Part shown: one piece after another, positions 10,501-21,645 of the stretch | Layout of the letters: each line of letters starts with the position of its first letter | How positions within the stretch are numbered: position 1 is the first letter of the stretch | NCBI GenBank assembly: GCA_022496185.1 | Contig: WTXG01000113.1 | Span: forward strand, 1-64,000 | Reading direction: 5' to 3' | Length of the DNA: 64,000 nt | Source: Multifurca ochricompacta | Lineage: Eukaryota > Basidiomycota > Agaricomycetes > Russulales > Russulaceae | Program-made: the position numbers and the translations under genes | The notes under the pieces: model-generated | Seen by the model: the letters and a program-made list of their open reading frames with translations, nothing else | Database searches by the model: none | What the model was told of the DNA's origin: nothing

Positions 10501-12008
10501 AAATCCTTTTTCACAAACACCTTCTCTACCAAGATGGCGTGCACTTCCTCACTTTCTTTCATCATATTGGCCCATATATCCTGAGCCTTTTCTTCTTTTG
10601 ATCGCTTGTCCACAGTAGGTGGGTTATTCTGAATGGGGGCTTCAGCTGCAGTGGTCGCAGCAGCAATGCGTACTCCCTTCTTGGGACAATCCCGGGACAT
10701 ATGCCCTAGCGCTTTGCAGCGAAAACATTGTCCTTCCTTCATCAGCACTTGTCGCTCATCCTTGGTGAGCGTAGCCCGGGCCCGGGCTCGGTCTGCAGAG
10801 GTATCCATGGCATTCGGATCCCTCTGGGCATGCCGAGCAGGCTTCACTCCAAAAGCAGCCTTCCATTGATCTTGAGTCTTTCCCTTTTTGACATCGACTC
10901 CAAAGCATGTTTGGAAGTCGAGGTAATCCTGTTGTTGTTGTCGGGCGGCGTCGACCCAGGTATCCCAGTCATGGGGGTGGTGGAACTGGATTATGTTTTT
11001 GACTAGCGGGTTGGGTAATCCTTGTGAAAAGAGGTCCAACGTGGCCTCCTCATCTGTGTCGTAGCCGGCCTGATTTGCCAGGCTTCTGAATTTAGTGACA
11101 TATGCGTCTAGTTCTCCCTTCTCCATTTTAAGGGATTTCAATTCTCGGGCTGCCTTCTGTTTGGCCTGCCCATCTGTGAAGGCATCTTTGAACCGTTCCG
11201 CGATGGTCTCCCAAAGACCTTCGCTTGTGGTACGACGCCCACTTTCGACCTGTTCATTCAGCCACTCCAGCTGCTCCATGGTCCAGTCGTCAACCGCATC
11301 CCCCCGGATCAGAGAAAGGAACAGATTGGCACGTTGGAATGGGTTGACAATCTGTGGGATGTCGTGGTTGAAGTTTTTAAAGGTTGTGAACTCCAACATA
11401 AACTTTTTGCTCTGTGAGCGGTCCCCGGTGAATGTTTGGGGCAACACTCCTGATAATCATCTGGACAGGGGAGGGATATTGGGTGGTGCCGCCACCGGGA
11501 CTGGTGGGGCAGGATCTGGGAGTTGGGTGGCGATGGTAGACATGAGTGGATGGGATGGGGTAATGGTGTCTGCGGATTGTATCGATATCTGGGGAGTTGT
11601 CAAAGCAGGGGCTCTGATCGTGACAACTGTGGGTGCAACCGGAAACGTAGTTGCTGCTAATGCCGGTGCTTCTTCTTCACTAGGTTCTTCTATGTACTCC
11701 TCTGGTTCGGAGTCCGTGACAATGGCTGGGGGATTTTCTCTCCACGGGCCTAGTCCGAATTCGGGTGGGGCAGGTCCTGTAGTGACCCAAGAGTGTCGGC
11801 TGTCTGAGTATCGGATGCGATACCAAACTCTCTTTTCGTCATTGTATTCTACTGGTTGGTATCTTCCGTCGTGATAGACGTAGTATCCAAACTCAGACTC
11901 AAAGTCTTTCCAGGTGGCAGAGCCAAGTACTTGCTGTGAAAGATTATGCTCGTCTCTGCGTTCGATGAGTTCTTCCTGGAAGAGGGTCTGGCTGCAGCTG
12001 GAAGCCAC
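10494..12008 (-). pseudogene. Element B gag
   Basis: Gag starts at 12008 (MASSCSQTLFQEEL), only 19 nt after the 5' LTR. An N-terminal Pro-rich, variable part (12008-11457) precedes the capsid-like retrotransposon gag domain (from LPQTFTGDRS, including ELDAYVTKFRSLANQAGY). A CCHC zinc knuckle (CFRCKALGHMSRDC) follows, near 10700. A single TGA at 11454-11456 replaces the Arg seen in element C (GRLSG) and splits the frame. The protein packages element RNA in virus-like particles. Length about 500 codons is normal for the family. Confidence 0.92.
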
Positions 12009-12014
12009 TGTGAG

Positions 12015-12025
12015 AGACTTGACTT
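12015..12025 (-). promoter_or_regulatory. Element B primer-binding site (self-priming type)
   Basis: Two bases inside the 5' LTR, the sense strand reads AAGTCAAGTCT. This is complementary at 10 of 11 positions to AGACTCGACTT in the LTR at 12249-12259. The mismatch is a CpG-to-CpA change; element C has 11 of 11. This is the geometry of Tf1 self-priming, where the mRNA 5' end primes minus-strand DNA. Confidence 0.7.
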
Positions 12026-12027
12026 GA

Positions 12028-12612
12028 TGTTACGTCCGGTGCGAGACGTTCTGCACGACTTGTGCGACAGCTTCGTTTGTTTGTTCAGATAAGAGGTCAA
12101 TAGGACCTCTTGGAGTTCAATGGATGAGTCAAAGTCAAAGGGGCTGTTCCCTAGTGACGATGTTGAGCGGAAAGTGCCGAAAGCACTGAGACAATCGAGT
12201 CAAAGGTTTCAAGGGGAAGTCCAGAAGACGAACACCGATGTATTCAATAAGTCGAGTCTGAGGTCTACAATGTAGTTACAGTGGACTTATATACATAATC
12301 GAATGGGTGTCTATGAGATAAGGAACCGGAGTCAGGTGGGCCCAAATATACAGAAGCGGACAGCGTAAAGTCGGGCTTCTGATAGGGTATTAAGTAAGTG
12401 TCCGAACATAAAGATAAAGAGATAACACGATAAAGGGTCAAACATAGATATACAGTTCGTCAATAGATGCAAAGTGAATCACGGGGACGGGAGCAAGGCA
12501 TGTGATGGGTCCCAGGATGGAGACGTGATCATGAAGTGCAGAGTGGGTGGTAAAGACGGGTCGCTGTTAGGAAGGTGAAAGAAAACGGGGTTGCTCGGCA
12601 GGGATTGTAACA
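12028..12612 (-). repeat. Element B 5' LTR
   Basis: Promoter-bearing LTR. TATATAAG lies at 12286-12293 (- strand) and the predicted RNA start is around 12259 at AGACTCGACTT. It differs from the 3' LTR only by transitions, for example at 12036, 12055 and the cgtttgtttg stretch near 12075. Confidence 0.95.
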
Positions 12613-12983
12613 CCCGGTATATCTAGAGGAAAAGAGAGTCAACCAGCTTCACTACATATTGGGGCCAGAACATCTACAGCACCTTTTGGCCCACAACCCT
12701 TGCGCCTTTGCCATCAACGAGGTGCTTCGAGATCTACACATGCCACGACTGACTGCTGAAGTTGCACAGTTGCGTAAGTTCCAGGCGCTGAGGGACAACT
12801 TGGAGATGCAACACCACAACTATGAATGACAAATGGTGAGGATCAACTGGGGGGTCTTTGACATAGAACACCACCTGGTGAGTATTAGAACCAGACTGGA
12901 GTTAGGGGAGGCATACCAAATCATATCCAAATGGTATGCCAATATTTTTGCTTGGCCCCTCCCCTGTCACTGCCTCGATCTTG

Positions 12984-13386
12984 TGTCAGAAATGGATCAA
13001 TATGGCCAGGTCGGATCGATCGCTAAGTGTGTGGTACTAACAAGCGAGTTGTGTGTTGTGCAGTAGCACGCAGACTGTGTTTCACCTTCCTGTGAATACT
13101 TTGATACCTTACTTGATTAGACACAATCCTTTATTGTCTTGGTTACTATAAGCACACTCGTTTACAGTATTTAAAGGACGCTTTTACTGTACAGTTCACT
13201 TCAGTTCTGACCAACACAACTGAAGTGAGTATTTTGTTATCTTATCTTTACCTATGTAGCTAACGCGTACTAGTTATAACTACCATTCTAGGTAAAGACT
13301 AATATTATCAGTTCTGACCAACACAACTGAATTATAACTACCATTCTAGGTAGTTTGGATTATCTAACCTCAGGCTGCGTTCTTTA
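12984..13386 (+). repeat. Solo LTR S1 in element A ORF3
   Basis: About 403 bp starting TGTCAGAAATGG. Removing one copy of the flanking tcttg (12979-12983 and 13387-13391) rejoins ORF3 (CHCLDL to APWLN). TATTTAAAG occurs near 13168. A 23-bp block and a 21-bp block inside it are each duplicated (13201/13308 and 13274/13332). The 3' end does not show CA, so the boundary is uncertain; the start resembles Copia LTRs. Confidence 0.6.
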
Positions 13387-13516
13387 TCTTGCACCATGGC
13401 TCAACCTAAGTTGTCTTGAAATGCCGTGCTTACATGAAAATCTGGATGGTAAGCTTTGCTGGCGCTGCAGTAGCAAGTACCATCTCAGCTGGTGCTGCCC
13501 CACAGCCAAGAAGTGG

Positions 13517-14092
13517 TGTCACAGCCAGGTGCTAGCTGTGTACTAGGTCAATTCGCGTCAAGGATAGCAAGACAAGTATCAAGATCTCAGGGTTATCTCC
13601 TAGGTGTTCAAGCCCTACAAGTTGCAGCAGGTGCGCACGCGATGCGAAATCGAACAGGGACACTCAGTCCTGTCACAAAATAACTGGGATGAATACTCCT
13701 AAGGCGCGGCTTAGGGGCTCAAGAGGAATGGGGCTTCTGGTGAGTCTGTAACACCTGTATTGGGTACAAGAGAACAGACTTAAGGTCTGTCTCTGAAACT
13801 AATGGTCCTTAAATACAGGTTGGAGGCTCAGTAAACTACCAGAGACTGTCCTAGGCTTCTACAGATGATATCATGGCTAGGTCATAGCTATGTCATAGTT
13901 GTATCAGTAAAGAACAGTCTAGCTAATATGAGACTTGGAGTTTGTGTGGACTAAGAGGGGTTGTGCCCTCAATACTGTACAAATGGTCATAAGGACTTTG
14001 ACCATTTAATGGAGCTGTTGAAGCTGCAGAAGTAAGGGATTTGGCATTGGAGAATACAAACAAGCAGAAAAAACACGAAGATAACTGTCACA
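13517..14092 (-). repeat. Solo LTR S2 in element A ORF3 (same family as D)
   Basis: A 576-bp unit, TGTCACA to TGTCACA on the + strand, flanked by agtgg (13512-13516) and agcgg (14093-14097). Excision restores KKW-CRHC of ORF3. Read on the - strand it begins TGTGACA, contains TATTTAAGG and a CTTAAGTCTGTTCTCTTG stretch, and resembles solo LTR D. Confidence 0.8.
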
Positions 14093-14420
14093 AGCGGTGT
14101 CGACATTGCCAAAGCACCTCGCATTGGAGTTGGCAATGTTTATTCTGATGACTTACACAGGCCCCTACCATCCAGAACCCCTCAGGTTGGTGTGGCAAGT
14201 GCCTCTCCCACAATGCCAGCCATCAAGAGATTGATTGTCATGTTTACAATGGCTGCTTTCACTGTGGGAGACAGGGGCCCTACGGTTTTCTACGAACACA
14301 CATTTGCCCCACAGATGAAGAAAAGGAGAACTATGATGCTGATCACTACGCCATAGCCAACGATTACCTCTCCTTGGTCCAGGATGACGATGGTATGCCA
14401 ATCTAGCTGGCTCTGCTAGG

Positions 14421-14437
14421 ACTTAGAGAGGGGGTAA
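14421..14437 (+). promoter_or_regulatory. Element A polypurine tract
   Basis: The purine run (agagagggggtaa) directly precedes the 3' LTR, as in B and C. Confidence 0.7.
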
Positions 14438-15030
14438 TGTTACGAACCCCGCTACGTCGTCTCATTTCCTTTTCTTTTCATGTGACGTGCTGTTTGGCCT
14501 CATTTGTCCTTTGTTGATTATGTTTATGACTTCCTTTGTACATATTTGTTCCTTATCTCTGACCCGGGCTGTGCTTATCTCTGACTCATATTTTACACAA
14601 GAACTCTTACATATTTTCCCACCAGAATCGTGACTATACCAGATTTGTCTACATATATTCTCACCTGGCCCACCCTGATTCCATTCCCCATTCAGTTAGA
14701 TTACAACTTCGTTGATACATCAAGTACATTACTCTGATTCAGACTCCAATCTCTATTACATATATAAGGCCTGCCTAGATAGCCTGTATGCCTTAGACTC
14801 GACTTCTTAATCAACTTGGTGCATTACCTTCTGGGTGATCTCTAGGACCCAACTCTTGAATCGTCTCAGTGCTTCTGGCACTCTTCTGCTCACTGGTACT
14901 AAGGGATTAGCTCCTTGGTATTGACTCCTCACCCAATCTCTGTGTACTTGAAAGACAGTGCACACTTGACTTGTAGTTTCGCTACATGACTTGTCACACA
15001 TCGTGCTGAATGCCCACACCAGGCGTTACA
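14438..15030 (+). repeat. Element A 3' LTR
   Basis: 593 bp from TGTTAC to GTTACA. TATATAAG starts at 14761 and AGACTCGACTT lies at 14795-14805, the same R-start 11-mer as in B and C although the rest of the LTR has diverged. The 5' partner is outside the window. Confidence 0.88.
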
Positions 15031-15408
15031 ATGCGGTTATCTGACAGGCTTTTCATCAATGTTCTATAACATCTATCTAATCATCTTTGTATATTGGGGT
15101 GGATTTTAGTTGCACTTGTATAAAATTGAAACCAGAATAATAAAACAACAATAGAATAATAAATTATCTTAATCTTATGAATATAAAACAGGAATCTTTG
15201 AAGGATCCTGAGTAGCCACAAATGAACATGTTGTGTATCTCCTTGACCAGGATGGCCTGGGCCAGTTATCTGAAATGTGTGATGCAAGCAAAAAACTTGC
15301 ACATGTTTACACAGGTAACCTGCAGGTTACCCATACCTGTAGCAATGGGTACGGGTACGGGTATGGGTACCAATGAAGATACCTGGGGGTTACCCCTGCT
15401 ATTCACTA
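15031..15408. other. Unassigned repeat-like sequence between element A and the NLR fragment
   Basis: AT-rich at first. Then 15305-15395 has pyrimidine/purine blocks built from ggttaccc, gggtacggg and ggggttacccc. A similar gtaccc/gggtac-rich block lies at 29890-30000. No coding frame is supported. The NLR homology stops abruptly at 15409, so this may be another inserted or rearranged repeat. Confidence 0.5.
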
Positions 15409-15698
15409 CATCCAGCCTGCTTAGCCTCAAAAATGTGTCCCCAAGTCCTTTGTAATCATTTCCTTGCCCTAGGACATCATTGGCAATCTTGTGGAATTTC
15501 AAGGCCTCTCTATATGAAACCTCTGCTTCATCCAGCCTGCTCAGCCTCAAATACATGTCCCCAAGTCCTCTGTGATCATTTCCTTGCCCTAGGACATCAT
15601 TGGCAATCTTGTGAAATTTCAAGGCCTCTCTATATGAAGCCTCTGCCTCACCCAGCCTGTTCAGCCTCAAAAATGTTTCCCCAAGTCCTCTGTGATCA
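15409..15698 (-). pseudogene. STAND/TPR gene, 3' fragment (TPR repeats)
   Basis: Contains about two and a half TPR units of 40 residues (GLGDTFLRLSRLDEAE then ASYREALKFHKIANDVL). They are nearly identical to the last unit at 26788-26960. It is the continuation of the gene starting at 29390: both sides of the break are marked by GATCA (15694-15698 and 26788-26792) around solo LTR D. Homology ends at 15409 within a unit (RLD), so the true 3' end is missing. TPR repeats in fungal NLRs are thought to sense ligands, and near-identity of units is typical of fast-evolving ones. Confidence 0.88.
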
Positions 15699-16010
15699 TG
15701 TGACACTTTCTTGCTAGTATTTCGCATTTTCTCTCTTTTTTTTGTCTTCTATGCCCCTTTCTTTCACTGTATACCTTATCAGATCCACTTATCTGATGGC
15801 CATAGTCTGGACAAGGGATTCAACTCCCATGTCATCTGATTGATGATCTCATAGTTGATGTCATAGACCTTGTGACCTTAGTATGACCTCATAGATGATA
15901 TCATGACCATTGTGACCTACTATGATATCATTTGTACAAGACTCTAGACTATGACTTCATAGTAGCTACATTGTATTTAAGGACTACAATAAATCCAAGG
16001 ACAGACCAAG

Positions 16011-16602
16011 TGTTATGTCCAGTGCAGGATGTTCCACACGACCTGTGTGACAGCGTTCATTCGTTATCAGGTAAGAAACCAATAAGGCTTCTTGGAGTTT
16101 ATACAGGAAGAGTCAAAGTCAAAGAGGCTGCACTCTAAGACAATGTTGAACAGGAAGTACCAGAAGTACCATGAGATGATCAAGTCAGAGCTTTCAAAGG
16201 GGAGTCCAGAAGACAAGCACCGATGTATTCAATAAGTCGAGTCTGAGGTCTACAATGTAGTTACAGCGGACTTATATATGTAATCAAATGAGTGTCTAAA
16301 GATAAGATATCACGGAGTCATGTGGGCCTGAATATACGAAAGTGGAGGGCGTAAAGCCTGGCTTCTGATAGGGGATTAAGTAAGTGTCCGGTCTTAGAGA
16401 TAAGGAGATAACAGATAACAGAAGACACAAACAGATGTAAGTAACAAGTCAATATGTACAAACAGCAGTCACAGGGAAGGAAGTAGGGCACGTGAAGGAT
16501 CCCAGGATGGGGATGTGATCAGGAAATGGAGAGTCGGTGGAAGGGAAGGGTTGTCATTGGGAATAGTGAAAAAGAGTGGGTTGCTAGGCAAGGGTCGTAA
16601 CA
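16011..16602 (-). repeat. Element C 3' LTR
   Basis: 592 bp, TGTTATG to CGTAACA. TATATAAG is present on the - strand (cttatata near 16270) and AGACTCGACTT at 16234-16244. Confidence 0.94.
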
Positions 16603-16633
16603 TCACCCCCTCTTCTGGTTCTAGCTGACCCGG

Positions 16634-17870
16634 CTAGAAACAACTCGTACCATCATCATCCTGCACCAGGTCTAGATAGTCGTTGGCTACATTACGATCA
16701 TCCAGGGTATAGTTCTCCTTGTCTGAATCCTGGGGGCACCTGTGGGCACAGAGAAACCCGTAAGGGCCACACTGTCCACACAAGTAGCAGAGGTTGTGGA
16801 TGGGGCAGTCCAGCTCGCGATGCCCTGAGTTGTGGCAAAGATATTTGCCACACCACCCAGAGGGGTTGATGATCGTCGGAGTGACACCAACATGACAGAA
16901 AATGCAGAACCAGCTCCAATGCAGATTGCTGTGGCAGTGATGGCACCATTTGCAGTTGAGGGGACAGTTCCAACTAATGTGGTATTTGCTGTCGCACCAC
17001 CAACATGTTTCTCCACACGGGTTCTTGTGCATCCGCGGCATCTCAAACTGGTTTGGCAGCAGCATTGGAGTGGCTCCCAATGATCGTGGAGGGAGGGGTT
17101 GTGCACATGTGTCGGCGTACCTTTCAGCAATGGTCTGGTATGCATCTCCCTTTTCCAACCTCTTCCTAATCTCTACCAATTCCTGTTCCACCTGGAACAT
17201 CCCACTAGTCAGCTGTGTCATCATCTTCGCATGTTCTTTATATTGCTTATTGAGTGTTGTATGCAGCATCAGGTTCTTCCGCAGTCTCATCACTTCGGCC
17301 TTGAGACGCGGAAGGTGCATGTCGTTCAACACTTCGTCTATGGTGAAGGCTCAGGAGTCATCAGCAGCCAGATGCCCTAGCTGTTTGTCGCTCATTGTGT
17401 GATGGAGGCGCCCTGTGTACCTCTCCTCCAAATAGACAGGAGCTCCATAAACTGGGCCGTTCTTCTTCATGCATCCAGCCACATCCATCCCTCCATTGGT
17501 ATAAAAGATGTACTTAGCTATCGCGACTTCTCCATTGGCCATCATGATTTCGAGAGGGAAGTACATGGATGAGTTTGGGTTGTTGGTGAAGAACGGGAAC
17601 TCTGGGATGTCATCATCCAACTCCATCCCCACAAGGTCGTTCGGGTGAGGCTCTTCGCAGTGGTCAAGTCGTCATTGGGGTTAGGGGATTGGTTTTTGAC
17701 TCGTGCCTCGGCAGCTTCGTAATCAATAGGGGAGGAGGGACGCATGGAAGGATGAGCAGACGGGAATTCTTGACAACTATGACAGAGGAGGTGAAAGCAT
17801 CAATGGCAGCATTGGTGGCGACAAAAGACATGATGGATTGGATAGAGTTAGAATGTTGCTGAGAGAGCAT
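16634..17870 (-). pseudogene. Element C ORF3
   Basis: Relative of B ORF3 starting MLSQQHSNS at 17870. Frameshifts near 17670 and a TGA near 17352 divide it, but the C-terminal part (17332-16634) is open. It shows all the cysteine-rich units in one frame: CWWCDSKYHISWNC, CHHCHSNLHWSWFC, CGKYLCHNSGHRELDC (second Cys displaced) and CYLCGQCGPYGFLCAHRC. A 70-residue helical segment (EVMRLRKNL to EIRKRLEKG) precedes them. This copy is the best evidence for the correct C-terminal frame of the family. Confidence 0.87.
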
Positions 17871-17999
17871 GTACTGGGGAATTCAATGGGATTTGGGGTT
17901 GCTCTTTTAACTGTTCTTGGGCGCTTCTGGGTGTCAGGTATGGAACTCTGCGATAAGGACTGGGGCAAAGATATCCCGGCTGGTTCCCACGAATTGTCA

Positions 18000-20900
18000 G
18001 AGGCTGGGAATCCTTTCCACTTAACTAGGTAATACAGCTTGCGCCCTCAGCCTTGTTGCTTCGAGTCTAGAATGTGTTCTACTTCCCACTCCTCTTCTCC
18101 ATCGATAAGGTCAGGTGGGGGTCTCAGGAAGTTCCCTCCATGAATGGAGGTTTCCTTATACGGGGTCAGAAGCTTGGCATGGAAGACAGGATGGATCTTC
18201 CATTTCGGTGGTAACTGCAGTTCATAGGATACATCTGACAGTTTCCTTGTGATCTGGAAGGGTCCATGATGTCGGGGTGCTAGTTTGGCCAGGGGTGTGA
18301 CGTGTGAATGTTCCATCCCTCCAGCCAAACCCAGTCATTGGTCTGATAAGGTGTGAACGTACTTGGCCGTGCAGCCAGGAGTTGCTGCGCTTTTACCAGA
18401 TTTTCATTGGCTGATTGCCATAGCTCTTCCCATTGGTTTATCTGTTGGGTTACTGAAGGGACATTAGTGGGCTTATTGGTCCATGTGGTGTGTGGGGTCC
18501 AGCCCATGATAAGGGAAAATGGGGTGGCTTTCATTGTTCTGTTGGGCCATGAGTTATGGGCAACTCCGCAGTGGACAGCCATTCTGCCCAGTCATCTTGC
18601 TGGCCATTGCACCAAAACCAAAGGTATTGTTCTAACCATTGGTTTGTGCGCTCAGACTGTCTGTCCATCTGTGGGTGGTAAGCCGTCAAGATATTCTGTG
18701 TAATGTCTAATGTTTTGCATAGGGCTTTAGCAAAGGCTGATGTGAATTGGGTATCTCAGTCGGTTATAATCTTCCTGGGGAGTCCATAATGGCGGTATAC
18801 ATGGTTCAGGTAGAGCTTTGCCACTCCTTCAGCTGTGATCATTTTGTTACAGGGAATGAATAAGGCTGCTTTGGAGCAATCATGGTCAGTGATCATGAGG
18901 ATAGTATCAAACCCTGTGATTTGGGTAGCTTGATGATAAAGTCCATAGCGATGGTCTGGAAAGGAGTTGATGAGATGGGAGAAATGGGGTGCATTGGTGG
19001 GACTTTCGGGTGTGTGTTAACTTTGTTTGCTTGACATGCTGCCATCCCTGTATGTAGCTCTCAACATCCTTCTTCATATTGGGCCACCAATAGTCTCTTT
19101 TGGCAAGGGTGTAGGTATTGGTGATGCCAGGGTGGCCAGCGAGGGGAGGTCGTGGTGAAAATGGATCACCCCCCTCTTAATGTTGTCGCCACTGGTGACA
19201 ATGAGCCAATCTCATCTTTCCACCACAAGCCATTGACTTCTTTCAAGTTGTGTGGTCGGCCCATGAATGGCATAGTTCTTGGTTCATATTTTGGGAAATT
19301 TGCCCCATAGGTCCATGTCATGGAGACTGACTATGGCGGTTTTTGCAAAGACTTCCTCTGGGAGAACAGTGACATCGTTATTGTCATCTTCGCCCGTGTG
19401 CATATCTGGCCTGCGCACAGCACATCCGCTCTAGCGTTCTGGCTTCCAGCAATGTGTTTCAAGGTAAAGTTATACTCTTCTAGCTCCAGGACTTCTCGTG
19501 CCACACGTCGACTGATTTTATGGGGTTCCTTCCATATAATAGGTTGGAATGGTCAGTGTGGATGATGGTTTTATGAGGAGTTCCTGCCAGGTAGGGTCGC
19601 CAGTGTCGTAATGCCTTGACTATGGCCAAGAGTTCTCTGTCCCAGATGTCATAATTCCATTCGCTGGGGAGAAGGTTTTGGAGTAATATGCCACTGGGTG
19701 AAGTTTGTGTGGCATCCCACTGGTATAACACGCCCCATTTGCGAAGTGAGAGGCATCCACTTCTAATTCAAAGGGGTGGCTCAGGTTCGGTTGGATGAGC
19801 ACTGGTTCTGAGCCGACAAGGTCTCTATCTGCGAATGCCTGTTGTTGTGCCGTACCCCAATGCCATGGTACATCCTTTTTCAACAGATCTTCAATGGCCT
19901 TTGCAATGCCTGAAAACCCTTTGACAAAGCGATAGAAGTTACAGAACCGATGAATGATTGACATCTTTGACGCAGGTTGGCATGGGCCACTCTTGGATCC
20001 CTTGTACTTTAATGGGGTCCATGTGTACTTGTCCCTTCTAGGATGACTCCCAGATACTCATGCTTCGTTGTTCGAAGGAGCATTTGGCGGTTTGAGATAC
20101 AGGTCGTGTTCCCGTAATATATCCAGTACTGATGCACGCACTTCAATGGTGGTCTAAGTATCTGGGGTGGCTACTAAGATGTCATCCATATAGACCACCA
20201 CTTCCCCAGTAGGATAAGGTTGCAGAAGATGTGGTTCATCATGGACTGGAATGTTGCTGGTGAATTCGTAAGACCAAAGAACATGACATTGGGTTCAAAT
20301 AACCCTTGATTTGTTTTGAACGCCGCTTTGCACTGGTCGCCCTCCTTGATCCTGACATTATTGTAACCCCATCATACATCCATCTTGGAGAAGAGGGACT
20401 TATCCCTCATGGTGTCAATGAGCTCAGAATGAGCAGCAGGGGATAGGCATTTTTTACAGTATGAGCATTGATTCACCAATAGTCCTGGACTGGTCGCAGT
20501 TTGCCATCCTTCTTTTTGATAAAGAAGAAGGGCGAGGCATACTGCGACTTGGATGGGCGAATGTACCCCTTTGCAAGTGTTCCTGAGGAATTCTGTCAGT
20601 GCTACTGTTCAGACTGGGACAGTGGGTAATTTGCAATCTATCGCCACTGTGTTCAGGGAGTAGGTCTATGGTGATCCCAGGGTCGAGAAGGTGGAAATCA
20701 CTGTGACTCTTCTTCTGAGAATACCTCCAATGCCGGTGATAGATGCCAGTACTATGTCACTATAAGTCTTCTCTGTCTGCCCCTGTATCACTTTCTGGGC
20801 TAATTCTGATGCCTTGGTGGCATAACAGCAACCTAGGTCTTCTTCACTCATATCTGCAGCTCTCACTATCCGATGTCTGACTGCATAGTCGTAGCCTATC

Positions 20901-21340
20901 AACATGATGATGGTGGGGTATGAATCTTTATCCATCATCACATCAGTCCAATTGATCTTGGGTTCAAATGCAGCAAGCCATGGATACCCCAGGATGAGGT
21001 CTTCGTCCCCTAAGTTGGTAATCAGGAAGCAGATGACTTTTGTTGTTTCCCCAACTTGGACGTTCAGGTCAGTATAGTGCGTGATCTTTCCAGCATGATT
21101 GGCTGTTCCATCAATATTCCAGATATTCTTTTCTTGGGGAAGAGCCTGCATCCCCAGTCCCAAGGCTTTAATCATTCATGGACTGATAAAGTTATCTGTG
21201 GCTCCAGAGTCCACTAAGATGTCTCGGTTGGCCATCCTCTGTGTAGTCTCGAAATGAACTGGTATTTTCAATGATTTGAAGCAACTAGTATACACAGAGG
21301 TAACATGGAGTGCTCTCGCCCAGGCTGATGGGGTAGAGCT
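18000..21340 (-). pseudogene. Element C pol (protease to chromodomain)
   Basis: Protease remnant (21230-20900, with ALPQEKNIWNIDG), RT (about 20600-19950), RNase H (about 19960-19430, DHSNLLY), integrase (about 19400-18300) and chromodomain (18328-18000, EWEVEHILD) can be followed in order. Many single-base deletions break the frame (for example near 20650, 20150, 19940, 19530 and 19070). No long catalytic ORF remains, so this pol is dead. Confidence 0.88.
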
Positions 21341-21645
21341 TCTCAAAAATCCTTCTTTGTGAATGCCTTCTCAACAAGGATGGCTCGCACTTCCTCATTC
21401 TCCTTCATCATATTTGCCCATATATCCTGGGCCTTCTCTTCCTTGGTTCGTTTGTCCACAGCTGGTGGGTTATTGTGAACGGGGGTTACAGGTGCAGTGT
21501 TTGCCACTGCGATTCGTACCCCCTTCTTTGGACAGTCTCGGGACATGTGCCCCTGTCCTTTACAGCAGAAGCACTGCCCTTCTTTCATCAGTGTCTGCCG
21601 TTCATCTTCTGTAAGCATGGCTCTCGCCCTGACTCTGTCTGCTGA

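Larger units (their letters stand above)
3495..12612 (-). mobile_element. Element B: complete gypsy chromovirus, inserted in element A
   Basis: This full-length Ty3/gypsy element has 585-bp LTRs (3495-4079 and 12028-12612), starting TGTTAC and ending GTAACA on the + strand. Order on the - strand is LTR, 19-nt leader with primer site, gag, protease, RT, RNase H, integrase, chromodomain, ORF3, polypurine tract, LTR. It is flanked by cctgg and cccgg. Removing it restores the ORF3 frame of element A, so the insertion is directly demonstrated. Without the inserted Tc1-like element G the length is about 7.5 kb, like element C without its inserts. The two LTRs differ at nine positions that I could count, all transitions and mostly CpG/TpG. 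Several nonsense codons make it non-autonomous now, but it is younger than A. Confidence 0.95.
12613..14406 (+). pseudogene. Element A: ORF3, C-terminal part
   Basis: The frame continues from 3494: PVYLEEKR, then a helical stretch (HMPRLTAEVAQLRK and RLELGEAYQIISKWYA), then CWRCSSKYHLSWCC (C-x2-C-x4-H-x4-C). The split second unit follows (KKW before 13517, CRHCQS from about 14098), then WCGKCLSHNASHQEIDC and GCFHCGRQGPYGF. The reading frame ends at TAG 14404-14406 after LVQDDDG, like B and C. Two solo LTRs interrupt it, at 12984-13386 and 13517-14092; removing each with its target duplication rejoins the frame. Internal stops (for example TGA at 12828) show decay. Confidence 0.88.
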
